From Apodemus sylvaticus (lineage: Eukaryota > Chordata > Mammalia > Rodentia > Muridae): DNA of 64,000 bases. Position 1 is the first letter of the stretch. Each line of letters begins with the position of its first letter. The notes under the pieces were generated by a model. That model was given only the letters and a program-made list of their open reading frames with translations. It searched no databases and was not told the origin of the DNA. Location: the NCBI RefSeq assembly GCF_947179515.1, contig NC_067487.1:45944014-46008013 (forward strand), written 5' to 3'. A program made the position numbers and the translations under genes. Below, piece by piece: positions 35,287-45,764 of the stretch.

Positions 35287-35405
35287 GCAGGTAGGGTGGC
35301 ACATACCTAGAGGTGGATCTCTGTGACTTCTGGACCATCCTGGTCTACACATCGAGTTCCAGGCCAGCAAGGGCTACATAGTGAGACCCTGAAAGAAATA
35401 AAGAA
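35287..35405 (+). mobile_element. B1 SINE with internal deletion
   Basis: 'GGCAGGTAGGGTGGCACATA' then directly 'GGTGGATCTCTGTGACTTC', lacking the usual 'cccagcactcgggaggcag' block, then 'AGGGCTACATAGTGAGACCC'. Confidence 0.85.
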
Positions 35406-35509
35406 AAAAAGCCATAAACATTAATAGATCATTCTGAGAATAAGTTTTTAAAAATGCAGAAAGTTAGAGTTCCAGCCAGAGAAGCGCAAAGGGCAAAGGC
35501 TCCCTGGAG

Positions 35510-35703
35510 CAGTGGTTCTCAATCTTCCTAATATTGTGACCCTTTAATACCGCTCCCCACATTGTGATGACCCCCCAACCATAAAATTGTGTTTGTGGCT
35601 ACTTCATAGCTATAATTTTGCTACTTCTATAAATTGTAATGCAAATATTTCTGGAGACAGACGTTTGCCTCAGGGATCTCTATCAACCAGTTGAGAACCA
35701 CTG
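35510..35703 (+). mobile_element. URR1 hAT-type element with intact TIRs
   Basis: Perfect 13-bp terminal inverted repeats: CAGTGGTTCTCAA at 35510-35522 and TTGAGAACCACTG at 35691-35703. The flanking octamers CCCTGGAG / CCCTAAAG (6 of 8 identical) are consistent with an 8-bp hAT target duplication. Confidence 0.95.
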
Positions 35704-35884
35704 CCCTAAAGAGTCTTGCTTCTTTCTTCTTATAGATATCAGAGAACCTACCAACAAACCAGTGGGTAAAAGATAACGAGGTTCTTGAACAACTTTTATA
35801 TTTTCCTTTCTCAAACTCTGTATGGTCCCTACCTGGCCAGAGTGTCACCAAGAAATCTTTAGTGTCTCTTTGAATTGAATCAGT

Positions 35885-36010
35885 ATTCATTCATTCATTC
35901 ATTCAACAAATATTTATTCATTACTTTCTACGTGCCAGAACAGTGTAAAAGAATCAACAGTGTAGTAATCAAACAAAATTGACCTTACGCTCATCTTCAA
36001 TTGGTTGGGA
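35885..36010 (-). mobile_element. L2 LINE 3' end (ancient)
   Basis: (CATT)n followed by 'CAACAAATATTTATTCATTA' + 'CTTTCTACGTGCCAGAACAG' is the antisense L2 tail. 'GTAGTAATCAAACAAAATTG' continues the match. Confidence 0.6.
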
Positions 36011-36609
36011 AAGAGTTTGTTAATGCAATCAATAGGCTAATTTTTTTAATTAGAATTGAAATGTTTTGTTGTCTTGAACGTAAAACAAATTTTTAGAGAG
36101 TGACTTAACTGTTGAAAATTGATTGAACAATGACCCAAAATTCTTGTGGTGTGACATTTACTCCAAGAAAAAACCTCATTCACCCATCCAAAGAGATATT
36201 ACAAAAATGACTTCTGGTAGGGATTCTAATATATTTTATATAAACTATAAGGTATTATACAATTACTTTTTCCAGTCCTCAGACCCTTGGTGGAACATTA
36301 TGTCACCACGAAACATGTCCTATGCCTCACTCAACTCCTGAATGCCAGAAGTCAACTCTGCTGAGGGGTACTTGCCATAACTTGCCTGCGTGGGTCCAGG
36401 TGGCACATCAGTTTCACTTAGTCAGTTCCCAGGAGACCAGAAGGAGCACAGTGAAGGGGTTGAGAAGGGAGACTCTGACCTGTGTTGTTGGAGTTTGCAC
36501 TTAACTGCGTAACCACAGCACCTGTGCTTTAGCTTGCTTGCTCTGAAAAAAAAAAAAAAAAAGACAATAGATGACAGTCAAAGAGATGGGTATGTGGATT
36601 CGTAGGATA
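36011..36609. other. Unassigned sequence
   Basis: No named repeat. A-run at about 36546-36562. Confidence 0.4.
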
Positions 36610-36705
36610 ACTTTATAAAACCACATACATTATTTAGTTTTTGCAGCAGGTAAACAGGGTTAATTGACCCAAAGCAAAACCACTAATAATGTCACTTTAA
36701 AAAAT
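36610..36705. repeat. ~95-bp direct repeat, copy 2
   Basis: 'ACTTTATAAAACCACATACA' + 'TTATTTAGTTTTTGCAGCAG' ... 'AATAATGTCACTTT' copies 35101-35195 in the same orientation, 1.5 kb apart. Confidence 0.9.
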
Positions 36706-36743
36706 ACACACACACATACATATAGACAGACAGACAGACAGAG
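36705..36743. repeat. (CA)n then (CAGA)n
   Basis: Short dinucleotide run followed by four CAGA units, directly at the edge of the duplicated block. Confidence 0.9.
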
Positions 36744-36837
36744 ATGGATAAGTAGAAAGTAGATGAGTATGTGGGTACGTAGAATATGCCTACCACATAA
36801 AATTATTGTGACTTGGTATATGATTATACAGCACTTT

Positions 36838-36970
36838 CGTGGCAGGGGCAGGCAGAGCACTGAGGTAACGCCAGCCTGATCTACATAGTGAAGTCCAGGC
36901 TAGCCAATAATGAGTTCTAGGCCAGCCAGGGCTGCACATTAAATCTTCGTCAAAAAAGCAAAAACAAACA
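36838..36970 (+). mobile_element. B1 SINE (first of two in tandem)
   Basis: 'GGTAACGCCAGCCTGATCTA' and 'GGCCAGCCAGGGCTGCACAT' with an (AAAAC)n tail. The 5' third is lost. Confidence 0.8.
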
Positions 36971-36978
36971 AACAAAAA

Positions 36979-37122
36979 CCCAGCCATAGTGGCACACATC
37001 TTTAAAGCCAGCACTTGGAAGGTAGAGGCAAGCATATATCTGTGAGTTCAAGGCCAGCCTGTCCTACGTAGGTAGTTCTAGGTCAGCCAGGGCTACATAG
37101 TGAGACCCTATCTTGAAAAAAA
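36979..37122 (+). mobile_element. B1 SINE (second of two in tandem)
   Basis: Near full-length: 'CCCAGCCATAGTGGCACACA', 'AGGCCAGCCTGTCCTACGTA', 'GGGCTACATAGTGAGACCCT', then poly-A. It inserted into or next to the A-tail of the previous B1. Confidence 0.93.
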
Positions 37123-37133
37123 GGGACGTGATG

Positions 37134-37205
37134 AATAGATAGATAGATAAATACATACATACATACATACATACATACATACATACATACATACATAACA
37201 TACAT
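37134..37205. repeat. (ATAG)n / (ATAC)n microsatellite
   Basis: Three ATAG units followed by about 13 ATAC units, at the tail of the B1 pair. Confidence 0.95.
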
Positions 37206-37479
37206 ACACTCTAGTATAAAGTGTCACAACAAGAAAAGGAGGAAAACAAGGTGACTAAAGACAGTGTGCCCTTATGGCTACAGAGGAGAAAAAAAGAATT
37301 ATCAACAAAGAAAATTCAGATAAAGTATAGACTTTCAAACTCTATATGCACCATAATTAAGTTGTCTTAATTAATTATATGTTCCTGTAAAGAGAAGGCA
37401 ATATAGAATTTTTATACTATCTTTGTAACTTTTCTATAAGTTTAAATCTACTCTAAAATTGAGAAAAAAATTATTTTAG

Positions 37480-37612
37480 GGGCTGGCAAGATGGTATCAG
37501 GTAGAGCACCTGCTACCAAGCCTGGTGACCTGGGTTCCATTCCCAGGATACACATGGTAAAGGAAAAAGATCTCTGACCTCAACACATGCCTCACCACAT
37601 AAGTAAATTAAT
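37480..37612 (+). mobile_element. tRNA-derived SINE (B3/RSINE1 type)
   Basis: 'GGGGCTGGCAAGATGGTATC' head, 'CCTGGTGACCTGGGTTCCAT' B-box region, 'ATCTCTGACCTCAACACATG' tail region. Confidence 0.75.
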
Positions 37613-37661
37613 GACTGCAATGTTAAATATATTTATACATTTAAGTAAAATTTATAAAACT

Positions 37662-37852
37662 TGGGACTGGAGAGGTGGCTTAGCAGTTAAGAGCACTGGC
37701 TGCTCTTCTAGAGAACCCATGTTCAAATCCCAGCACCCACATCACAAACATCTGTAACTCCAGTTCCACGAGATCCAATGCCTTCTTCTGGCCTCTGGGG
37801 ACATCAGGCATGCAAGGCAAAACACCCATACCCATAAAATAAAAGTAATATT
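37662..37852 (+). mobile_element. B3 SINE
   Basis: 'GGGACTGGAGAGGTGGCTTA' head, 'TGTTCAAATCCCAGCACCCA' B box, 'TTCTTCTGGCCTCTGGGGAC', and an 'ACACCCATACCCATAAAATA' tail. Confidence 0.95.
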
Positions 37853-37942
37853 TCAATTAGAAAACTCTTAAGTGTGCTAGATTCACTTCCTTTGCTGTGA
37901 TAAACTGCTGAACAAAAAGTAACTTTCTTTGTGGAAGAAAGA

Positions 37943-37943
37943 G

Positions 37944-37974
<31 letters not shown>

Positions 37975-37996
37975 GGCAGCAGCTGCTGTTGTTGTT
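37943..37996. repeat. (TTG)n microsatellite
   Basis: About ten TTG units followed by a GCAGCAGCTGCTG palindromic patch. Confidence 0.95.
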
Positions 37997-38287
37997 TGGG
38001 GTGAGGGGTAGGCCTAGAAGTCCAAGTTGTAATCCATTATGCCGGAAGGTCAGGAACTCAGGGTATGTCCAAGATCAAGAGTTGACAAAGAACCAAGGCA
38101 CCTATACTGCCTGCTTGCTTCAGCTTCTGCTTCTGCTCAGCTAGCTTCATTCTTACACAGACCAGAGCCCAACCCAAGCAATGGTGCCAGCCACATTTAG
38201 GGTGGGTCTTCCTATCTTAATTATCAAAAATAAAAATGTTCTCAACAGATATGCCCACAGACAGACCTGATCTAGATAATTCCTCTT

Positions 38288-38478
38288 TTTTTTTTTTAAG
38301 AATTATTTATTTATTTTATTTATGTGAGTACATTGCAGCTGTCTTCAGACACACCAGAAGAGGGCATCAGACCTTATTACAGATGGTTGTGAGCTACCAT
38401 GTGGTTGATGGGAATTAAATTCAGGACCTTCTGAAGAGCAGTCAGTGCTCTTAACCACAGAGCCATCTCTCCAGCCCC
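38288..38478 (-). mobile_element. B2 SINE with 16-bp target-site duplication
   Basis: Antisense B2 from its T-rich tail complement to 'GAGCCATCTCTCCAGCCCC'. The direct repeat CTAGATAATTCCTCTT at 38272-38287 and 38479-38494 is perfect, so this is a fairly young insertion. Confidence 0.97.
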
Positions 38479-38550
38479 CTAGATAATTCCTCTTAAAGAC
38501 TTACTTCCCAGATGATTCTTGGTTGCATCCAAGTTGTGCACATAGATTTC

Positions 38551-39520
38551 ATAGATACCCAGTACCGGCAAAGGCATAAGGAAAACACAAATAACTGAAT
38601 AGCATAGCACTTGAAACAGTTAAACGATTGATGTGGGGAGATTTAAATTGTGTAGGTCCAGTTAGACTTGGTCCTGGAGGCAATGTAAAGTCATCAGAAA
38701 TATGAAGCACAACTATGCACTTACTATAGTAAAACAAAACAAAACAAAAAACAATAAGAACAACAAAAACAAAACAAAAACAAAAGCATGAACACCATCC
38801 AGAAATTACAACAATTTAAATAATTTAAACCTAAAGTTTGTATCTTCTTACAGAGATGCTACTAACACTGTATCTATTTGTAATTATTTGTTATATCTAC
38901 TTGCAACAGTTAAAACTAACCAATGAATATAGTTACAATGCTAGAAGAATATATAGCCCATAATAGGCATTCGGTTAAAGTTGCCTTGGTTGAGTAGCAT
39001 ACTAGTAACTAGAGTAGAAAGCTAATAAAAACCTATGAGGCAAATTTTTCAGTTTCTTTGTCCTTGTGATTTCTATTTGTGTTGTTGCTTTAAAGGTTTC
39101 ATAATGGCACAGTATTTAACAATAATCTTTAACTATAACTATTACTATTTTAAATACATTGTTTCACCATTATGGGGGGAAGGGGTAATATGCCAAAGAC
39201 TGTATTGATTATAGTGCCTTTGGCCATGATCATATGAGATATGATTGGTTAAACAGGGATGCCTGAAATGTGAACAGTTATAAACTTACACATGAGTTCC
39301 CATTTCCACTGTTTTACTGGATTGTACTTTTATTATTTTACTATAGTAAGTGCATAGTTGTGCTTCTTATTTCTAATGATTTTGCATTACCTACAGGACC
39401 AACTCTAACTGGGATCTACACAATTTAAATCTTCCTGTGTTTATCACTTCAAAGTGATCTGTTCCAAGGGCTATGCTATTCAGTCATTTTCTCCTGTCTT
39501 TGCCTGGACTGTGTATCTAT
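38551..39520. repeat. Large inverted repeat, ~185-bp arms, 602-bp spacer
   Basis: Left arm 38551-38733 and right arm 39336-39520 are reverse complements at about 80-85%. Shared cores are CACAACTATGCACTTACTAT (left 38709-38728) and GATTTAAATTGTGTAG (left 38640-38655). The arms do not match a repeat that I can name. The AT-rich spacer shows no gene. Confidence 0.9.
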
Positions 39521-40021
39521 CAATTCTATTTGCAATGAGACAATTCTCACCTTTGAAGCGTTCTTCTATATGCCATGAACACACTTATTTCTTTGGAGAA
39601 AATTAACCACTGATCCCTCCATCTTCCCATACCATACGAACATAAGTATTAGAAAAAATGATAGTCTTCTGAGAAAGATTGCTACTTGTGGGTTGTTCAT
39701 CTATATTAGAGTTTTCTGGAGAAACAAAATCAATGGGACAAATCTACATATATAAAATTGGGATTTCTTAAGAGTGGCTTATAGGTTGTGGTCTTATTAT
39801 TCCAATATTTGTTGTTCCTTGTTAGAAACTTACAAGAATCCAATAGTTGTAGACAAGGCTGTATGTCTAATGTGGCTTTCAGAATAGTTCAAAATTCCAT
39901 AGAAATATACTAATAATACCAGTGAAAGAATTTGCCAATCCCACTAAAATCAGGGAGTAGACAAGGCTGCTCAGTCTCTCCCTACCTACTTAATATAGCA
40001 CTCAAAGGCCTAGCCGGAGCC

Positions 40022-40046
40022 TTTTTTTTTTTTTTTTTTTTTTTTT
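40022..40046. repeat. T25 homopolymer inside L1 ORF2
   Basis: Twenty-five T interrupt the coding region between the 'LKGLAGA' equivalent and 'TTKGGQRDTNW', where normal L1 has only a couple of T. Confidence 0.9.
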
Positions 40047-42540
40047 GGACAACAAAAGGAGGTCAAAGGGATACAAATTGGAAAGGAAGAAGTCAAAATA
40101 TGGCTATTTGCAGATGATATGATAGTATACTTAAGTGACCTTAAAAATTCCACCTAAACCTGATAAACAACTTCAGCAAAGTAGCTGGATATAAAATTAA
40201 ACAAATAAGTGGCCTTCCTTTCCTCAAAGGATAAACAGGCTGAGAAACTATGGAAACAACATCCTTCACAATACTCACAAATAATATAAAATACCTTGGT
40301 GTGACTCTAACTAAGCAAGTGAAAGATCTATATGACAAGAACTTCAAGTCTCTGAAGAAGGAAATAGAAGATCTCAGAAGATGGAAAGATCTCCCATGCT
40401 CATGGATTGACAGGATTAATATAGTAAAAATAACCATCTTGCTGAAAGCAATCTACAGATTCAATGCAATCCCCATCAAAATTCCAACTTAATTCTTCAT
40501 AGAGTTAGAGCAATTTCCAAATTCATCTGGAATAAAAAAAATAAAAAAAAAAAAAACAGGATAACAAAAACTGTTCTCAACAATAAAAGAACTTCTGGCA
40601 GGATCACCATTCCTGACCTCAGGCTATACTACAGTGCAATTATAATACAGAATGGCATGGTCTTGGTACAGTGACAGGCAGGAAGATCAGTGGAATAGAA
40701 CTGAAGACCCAGAAATGAACCCACACACCTATGGTCACTTGGTCTTTGGCAAAGGAGCTAAAACCATCCGCTGGAAAAAAGACAGCATTTTCAACAAATG
40801 ATGTTGGTTCAACTGGCAGTTAGAAGAATGCAAATTGATCCATTCTTATCTCCTTATACAAAGTTCGAGTCCAAGTGGATCAAGGACCTCCATATAAAAC
40901 CAGATACACTGAAACTAATAGAAAAGAAAGTGGGAAGGACCTCGAGCACATGGGCACAGGGGAAATTTTCCTGAACAGAACACCAATAGCTCATGCTCTA
41001 AGATCAAGAACTGACAAATGAAATTACATAAAATTACAAAGCTTCGGTAAGGCAAAGGACACTGTCAATAGGACAAAATGGCAACCAACAAATTGGGAAA
41101 AGATCTTTACCAATGCTACATCCGATAGAAGTCTAATATCCAATATATACAAAGAACTCAAGAAGTTAAACTCCAAAGAACCAAATAACCCTATGGTACC
41201 CAGCTGAACAAAAAATTTTCACCTGAGGAATACCAGATGACTGAGAAGCACCTAAAAAAATGTTCATCATCCTTAGTCATTAGGGAAATGCAAATCAAAA
41301 CAACCCTGAGATTTCACCTTACACCAGTCAGAATGGCTAAGTTCAAAAACTCAGAGGAGACAGCAGGTGCTGGAGGGATGTGGAGGAAGAGGAACACTTC
41401 GCCATTGCTGGTGAGATTGAAAGCTGGTACAACCACTCTGGAAATCAGTTTGACAGTTCCTCAGAAAACTGAATATAGTTCTACCTGAGGACCCAACTAT
41501 ACCACTCCTGGGCATATACCCAGAAAATGTTCTAACATGTAATAAGGACAAATGCTCCACTATGTTCATAGCAGCCTTATTTATAATAGTCAAAAGCTGG
41601 AAAGAACACAGATGTCCCTCAACAAAGGAATGGATACAAAAACTGTGGTTCATTTACACAATTGAATACTATTCAGCTGTCAAAAACAAAGAATTCATAA
41701 AATTCTTAGGCAAATGGATGGAACTAGAAAATACCATACTGAGTGTGGTAACCCACTAACAAAGAACACACATGATATGCACTCACTGATAAGTGTATAT
41801 TAGCCCAGAAGCTCAGAATACCCAAGATATAATTCACAGACTACATGAATCCCAAGAAGAAGGAAGACCAAAGTGTGAATACTTCAGTCCTTCTTAGAAG
41901 AAGGAACAAAATACCCATGGGAGGAAATACAGAGACAAAGTGTGGAGCAGAGACTGAAGGAAAGGCCATCCAGAAATTGCCCCACCCAGGGATCCATTGA
42001 ATATACAGTTACCAAACCCAGACACTATTGTGGATGCCAACAAGTGCTTGTTGACAGGAGCCTAATATAGCTGTCTCCTGAGAGGCTCTGCCAGTGCCTG
42101 ACAAATACAGAGGGGGTCACTCTCAGCTAGTCATTGAACTGAGCACAAGGTACCCAACAGAGAAACTTAGAGAAAGGACCCAAGGAGCTAAAGGGGTTTG
42201 CAGCCCCATAGGAGGAACAATAATATGAACCAACCAATACCCTCAGTGCTCCCAGGGACTAAATCACCAACCTAAGAGTACACATGGAGGGACCCATGGC
42301 TCCAGCTGCATATGTAGCAGAGAATAGCTTGTTGAACATCAATGAGAGGAGAAGCCCTTGGTCCTGTGAAGGCTAATTGCCCCAGTGTAGGGAAATGCCA
42401 GGACAGGGAATCAGGAGTGGGTGGGTTAGTAAGCAGAGGGAGTGGGGATAGGATAGAGAACTTTCAGAGGGGAAAGGAGGAAATGGGATAGCATTAGAAA
42501 TGTAAATAAAGAAAATATCTAATTTTAAAAAAAGAAAAGA

Positions 42541-42600
42541 GACTTTGCAACAGAAAATGGAATCAATAAATAATTAATTAATGTAAAAAAAGAAGAAAAA
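42541..42600 (+). mobile_element. Probable L1 3'-transduced segment
   Basis: The L1's own AATAAA (42505-42510) and A-rich tail (42526-42539) are followed by about 43 bp of non-L1, non-host sequence with a second AATAAA (42565-42570) and a second A-rich tail, and only then the target-site duplication. Confidence 0.8.
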
Positions 42601-43014
42601 AAAGAATTTGCCAGCAAGAATAAGGAGGAACAGACAAAGAATAAGGGTTTCCTTTTCCCATGTTATTTCTGTAGGCAGCTACTAGAAGGTGTGGCCCAGA
42701 TATATGATAGATCTTCCCTCCTCGAATGATCCAATCAACAAAAATCCCTTACAGGAATATCCAGCAGCTTGGGCCTTGGTTACTTCCAGATGTAGTCAAA
42801 CTGACAATCAAGAACAGCCAACACATCATTTTCATTATTTAATTTTTAAGCGACTCTCTAAGATTCACGATAAACCTAATTAACTAAGCTAACACATCTA
42901 CACAGAAGATATTTCTACCAAATTCTATTGGTCATCAATCAAATTACCTATGTACCATACTGCTATGCTGGTGGAGTTTGTTGTGTGTCAAAGCTTTTCC
43001 TGGGGAGATGTATA

Positions 43015-43565
43015 CATATCTCCTCACCCCAGATAGGGATCCCACTACACACTAAAATAGAGATACCACCAAAGTCCAACTTGGTGAGCTAATGAATTTG
43101 ATTGAAGTTACTTACAGGAATATGAATGAGGGGTTGCTTACAGCAACCAAAATGACAACTGCATCACAAAGCCCACCCAGCATGGGTGGCACAGGTCACA
43201 AATCTGGGAACCTGGGAACTACACAGCCTGCAGGCAGCTCAACAGGTCAAAGAGTTTCCTTTTCAAGTGCTTCGGTTGTTCCGAGTCTCTTCCAGAAGTT
43301 TGGCTCATCTCTACTTCTTCCAGGCGGTGGGCCTACTCTTAAAGAGTCTTCTTTGCAGCTTGCCTTGTCTGAGAGGGACTCTCGACTTTTATTGCTGGCA
43401 TATTCTAGCAGGGAGATACCTAGTGAATCTGGTCATTTTCAGGGACTTCCTGGAGCTGTTTTGAGCTGTTTACCTTCCTGCTTAAGGAACTTCCCTGCAA
43501 AGAAGAATGTTTCAATCTCAGAAGCAGAAGTAACAGTTTTTGGAGTGATCCCTTAGCATTTCATG
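43015..43565 (-). mobile_element. LTR of a rodent ERV-like family (copy 1 of 3)
   Basis: Shares blocks with 60.1-60.65 kb ('GGTCATTTTCAGGGACTTCC' + 'TGGAGCTGTTTTGAGCTGTT') and, in complement, with 52.5-53.0 kb ('GCCCACCCAGCATGGGTG'). The 154-codon frame across it is chance within the LTR. Confidence 0.7.
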
Positions 43566-45600
43566 TACATACATGTCTATCTTAATTAAACACTCCTCAA
43601 GATACATGATCATACTTTTTCTTTTTTTCCTCTCTTGAGTTGAAAGTGTCGGTCACAGTGGCTACATATAATGAATAGTCACATATTAATTGACAACATG
43701 GTCTACCACCACTCTTAATTCAAATATTCTAATTCTTAGTGTTTACTTCAGTTTATTTCCTGAGTTCCCTCATCTTATTAAAAACTTGCCTACATTATTT
43801 CTTATCCTTAAGAATCCCATTACAAATTTTTTCTTTGTAAGGATAATTGAACCCTCTTACAGATAGCTAAAGTTGACCTTTCAAACGTGTATTTTCTTTT
43901 AAAAATAAATAAACTGAATACAAAGGATTCAAATAATACCAAAAATCAGAAAGAATATCCCTCATTACCTCCTATAATATGTCAATTTATTGCATAATAT
44001 GTAAGGTATCTTCTTGTATCTATATATTTTAAATACCTCATGTATATGAAACACGTACATTCTTCTTATGTTAAATACATAGCTAGATATTTCAACACTT
44101 CTGCTTTTAAACAATAAAAATAGTCTCATGCATTTATTTTATCTCTTATTTTTCCTACATAAGAAAAGCCTATTTGGAAAGAGAAGTTTTATTAAGAGGC
44201 AGAATATTAAATATAGAATATGGTTTTTTAAGGCCCAAATTTCACCTCTGTCTTCCAGACACACATTGTTCTTCAAATAAACCCATCTGGAATAAGAAAT
44301 TTTAATAAGAAGCTATTTTGGGGATGCTTTGGTGGGAGGCTTTGAAGTCTGGAACTGAGGCAAGCAACATAGTGGGACTCTACCTTTAAAAAAAAAAAGG
44401 CACAGAATTTAATTGTAAATTTAAACTTAATCCTGCCTCATTTTATTTCCACATCATCCCTACTATAGCTTCAAGCCCCTCTGTTAACCTAGCTCACACT
44501 CTTAAACCAGATCCTCTTCACAAGACAATTTCCCTAAACTCAGAAAATTACGACGAAGCCAACATGTTAGCTTCAATGGCAGACTCTGCTAAGCTGGGAA
44601 ATCTGCTCTCCACCACCAGTTGAATTTGGGTACATCTATTTGTGCAGTGTGCTAGACAAAACCATGCTTCTAAAAGCCAGAATCAGACTATGCCCAGCAT
44701 CCTCTTAAAAACCAAGCCAGCACAGAAGGCGGTGTCACGTGACGTTGGTGCGCTCATTCAGGAACTTCTATGCAGTCTGTGACTCTGCCTCCAAACCCAA
44801 AGCACATGAGATCCCTGGGATCCTTTCCTAGATTATACAAAAATGGAAATCAAAACGCAGGGAGCATAGTCAGTTTTCACAGAGGAAGCCTCCTCAGGTC
44901 TTTTGGGAGGAGAATAAAGCACCTTCCACTGCCTAGGGCACAAACTGGTCAGACTACAAACATAGAACACATTCGAGCATCCTCCATCCCCCCTCCAGTG
45001 GAAATCACCCTAGAAGGGCTAAGGCATGGCACCAAAGGCAAATGAAGAAACCTGTACACTCTATTTAATAGAACGACCAAAAAAAAAAAAATGGGTTCCC
45101 ATCTGCTTCCCTTAGCAGTCTCCACAGCATCATTCACTGGCCAAACTGACAGGAGGGGAAATAGGGACTGCCAGAAACACAGACCCAAAATGTCACGGCA
45201 TTCAAGCTCTGTTCGTTGACTCCCTGACCCTAGGCTTGTATGTTAAATCCCAGCCGTTGCTAACCGCTAGTCAGAAGGCTTGGTAAGAAGCGGGGCCAAC
45301 AACCGAAGACAGGAAGAAGGTGTCGACGCCGTTGGCAGTGCAGCACAGACTCCAGTCCTTGGAAGACCATTCAACACATCCATGCTGCTGACTTCAGAGC
45401 TGGGAGATCTTCTGTTAACTGAGATTTCCCACAGCCTCAGAGGTAAAGAGGCAAGGCCATCAATGGGAGACGCAGGCTAGACCGGCTACGTGTGTGTTTA
45501 CACAGGAGGGTTCTACTAAGAGTATTTTCTAATAGCAAGACGAAAAATAAATACATCAACATGAAGTGGCACAAAGTAAGATGGGACACTCCCTCTTTAA
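43566..45600. other. Mostly unassigned segment
   Basis: About 2 kb, AT-rich to 44.4 kb. A possible B1-like 3' tail lies at about 44340-44398 ('AACATAGTGGGACTCTACC' + poly-A). An A-run is at 45079-45091. No gene is supported. Confidence 0.4.
44734..44743. promoter_or_regulatory. Palindromic E-box GTCACGTGAC
   Basis: A perfect 10-bp palindrome containing CACGTG, the form bound by USF/MiT-TFE factors, overlapping TGACGT. It sits in a locally GC-richer patch, about 19 kb upstream of Fst. Function is inferred only. Confidence 0.3.
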
Positions 45601-45764
45601 TAATTTGTACTTTTATTTTACGTGCATTGGTGTTTGCCTGTGTATTATCTGGGTGAGAGTGTCAGATCCCCCTGGGACTGGAGTTACAGACAGTTGTGAG
45701 CTGCCATGTGGGTTCCTCTGGAAGAACGGCAGGTGCTCATAACCACCGAGCCATCCCCAGCCCT
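45601..45764 (-). mobile_element. B3 SINE
   Basis: Antisense: 'TTACGTGCATTGGTGTTTGC', 'GATCCCCCTGGGACTGGAGT', 'TTGTGAGCTGCCATGTGG', 'ACCGAGCCATCCCCAGCCC'. Confidence 0.93.

Larger units (their letters stand above)
37880..38540 (-). mobile_element. MaLR-like LTR, split by a B2
   Basis: 'TTTGCTGTGATAAACTGCTG', (TTG)n, 'CCACATTTAGGGTGGGTCTT', 'GACCTGATCTAGATAATTCC', then after the B2 'CAGATGATTCTTGGTTGCAT'. The order matches the antisense of the LTR family at 2.7 and 42.6 kb. Confidence 0.7.
39938..42600 (+). mobile_element. 5'-truncated L1 retrotransposon (2.66 kb)
   Basis: Contains the ORF2 region from the reverse-transcriptase domain onward ('PLKSGSRQGCSVSPYL', 'NIKYLGVTLTKQVKDLYDKN', 'WKDLPCSWIDRINIVK') through the C-terminus ('EYYSAVKNKEFIKFLGKWME'), then the full 3'UTR. 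It is broken by stops, frameshifts and a T25 tract, so it is inactive. The direct repeat AAAGAATTTGCCA at 39925-39937 and 42601-42613 defines both ends. Confidence 0.95.
39695..42835 (-). mobile_element. Older LTR-type repeat, interrupted by the L1
   Basis: The left piece (39695-39937: 'TATTAGAGTTTTCTGGAGAA', 'GTGGCTTATAGGTTGTGGTC') and the right piece (42601-42835: 'GCAAGAATAAGGAGG', 'TAGAAGGTGTGGCCCAGATA', 'CAAACTGACAATCAAGAACA') join to one continuous element once the L1 and one target copy are removed. It therefore supplies the pre-insertion sequence. Confidence 0.75.

Noticed and set aside
39938..42600. Possible active L1
   Set aside because: 5'-truncated, lacks ORF1 and the endonuclease region, and ORF2 is broken by stops, frameshifts and a T25 tract.
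43092..43556. 154-codon + strand frame
   Set aside because: It lies wholly in an LTR-like repeat present three times in the window, and the other copies do not keep the frame.
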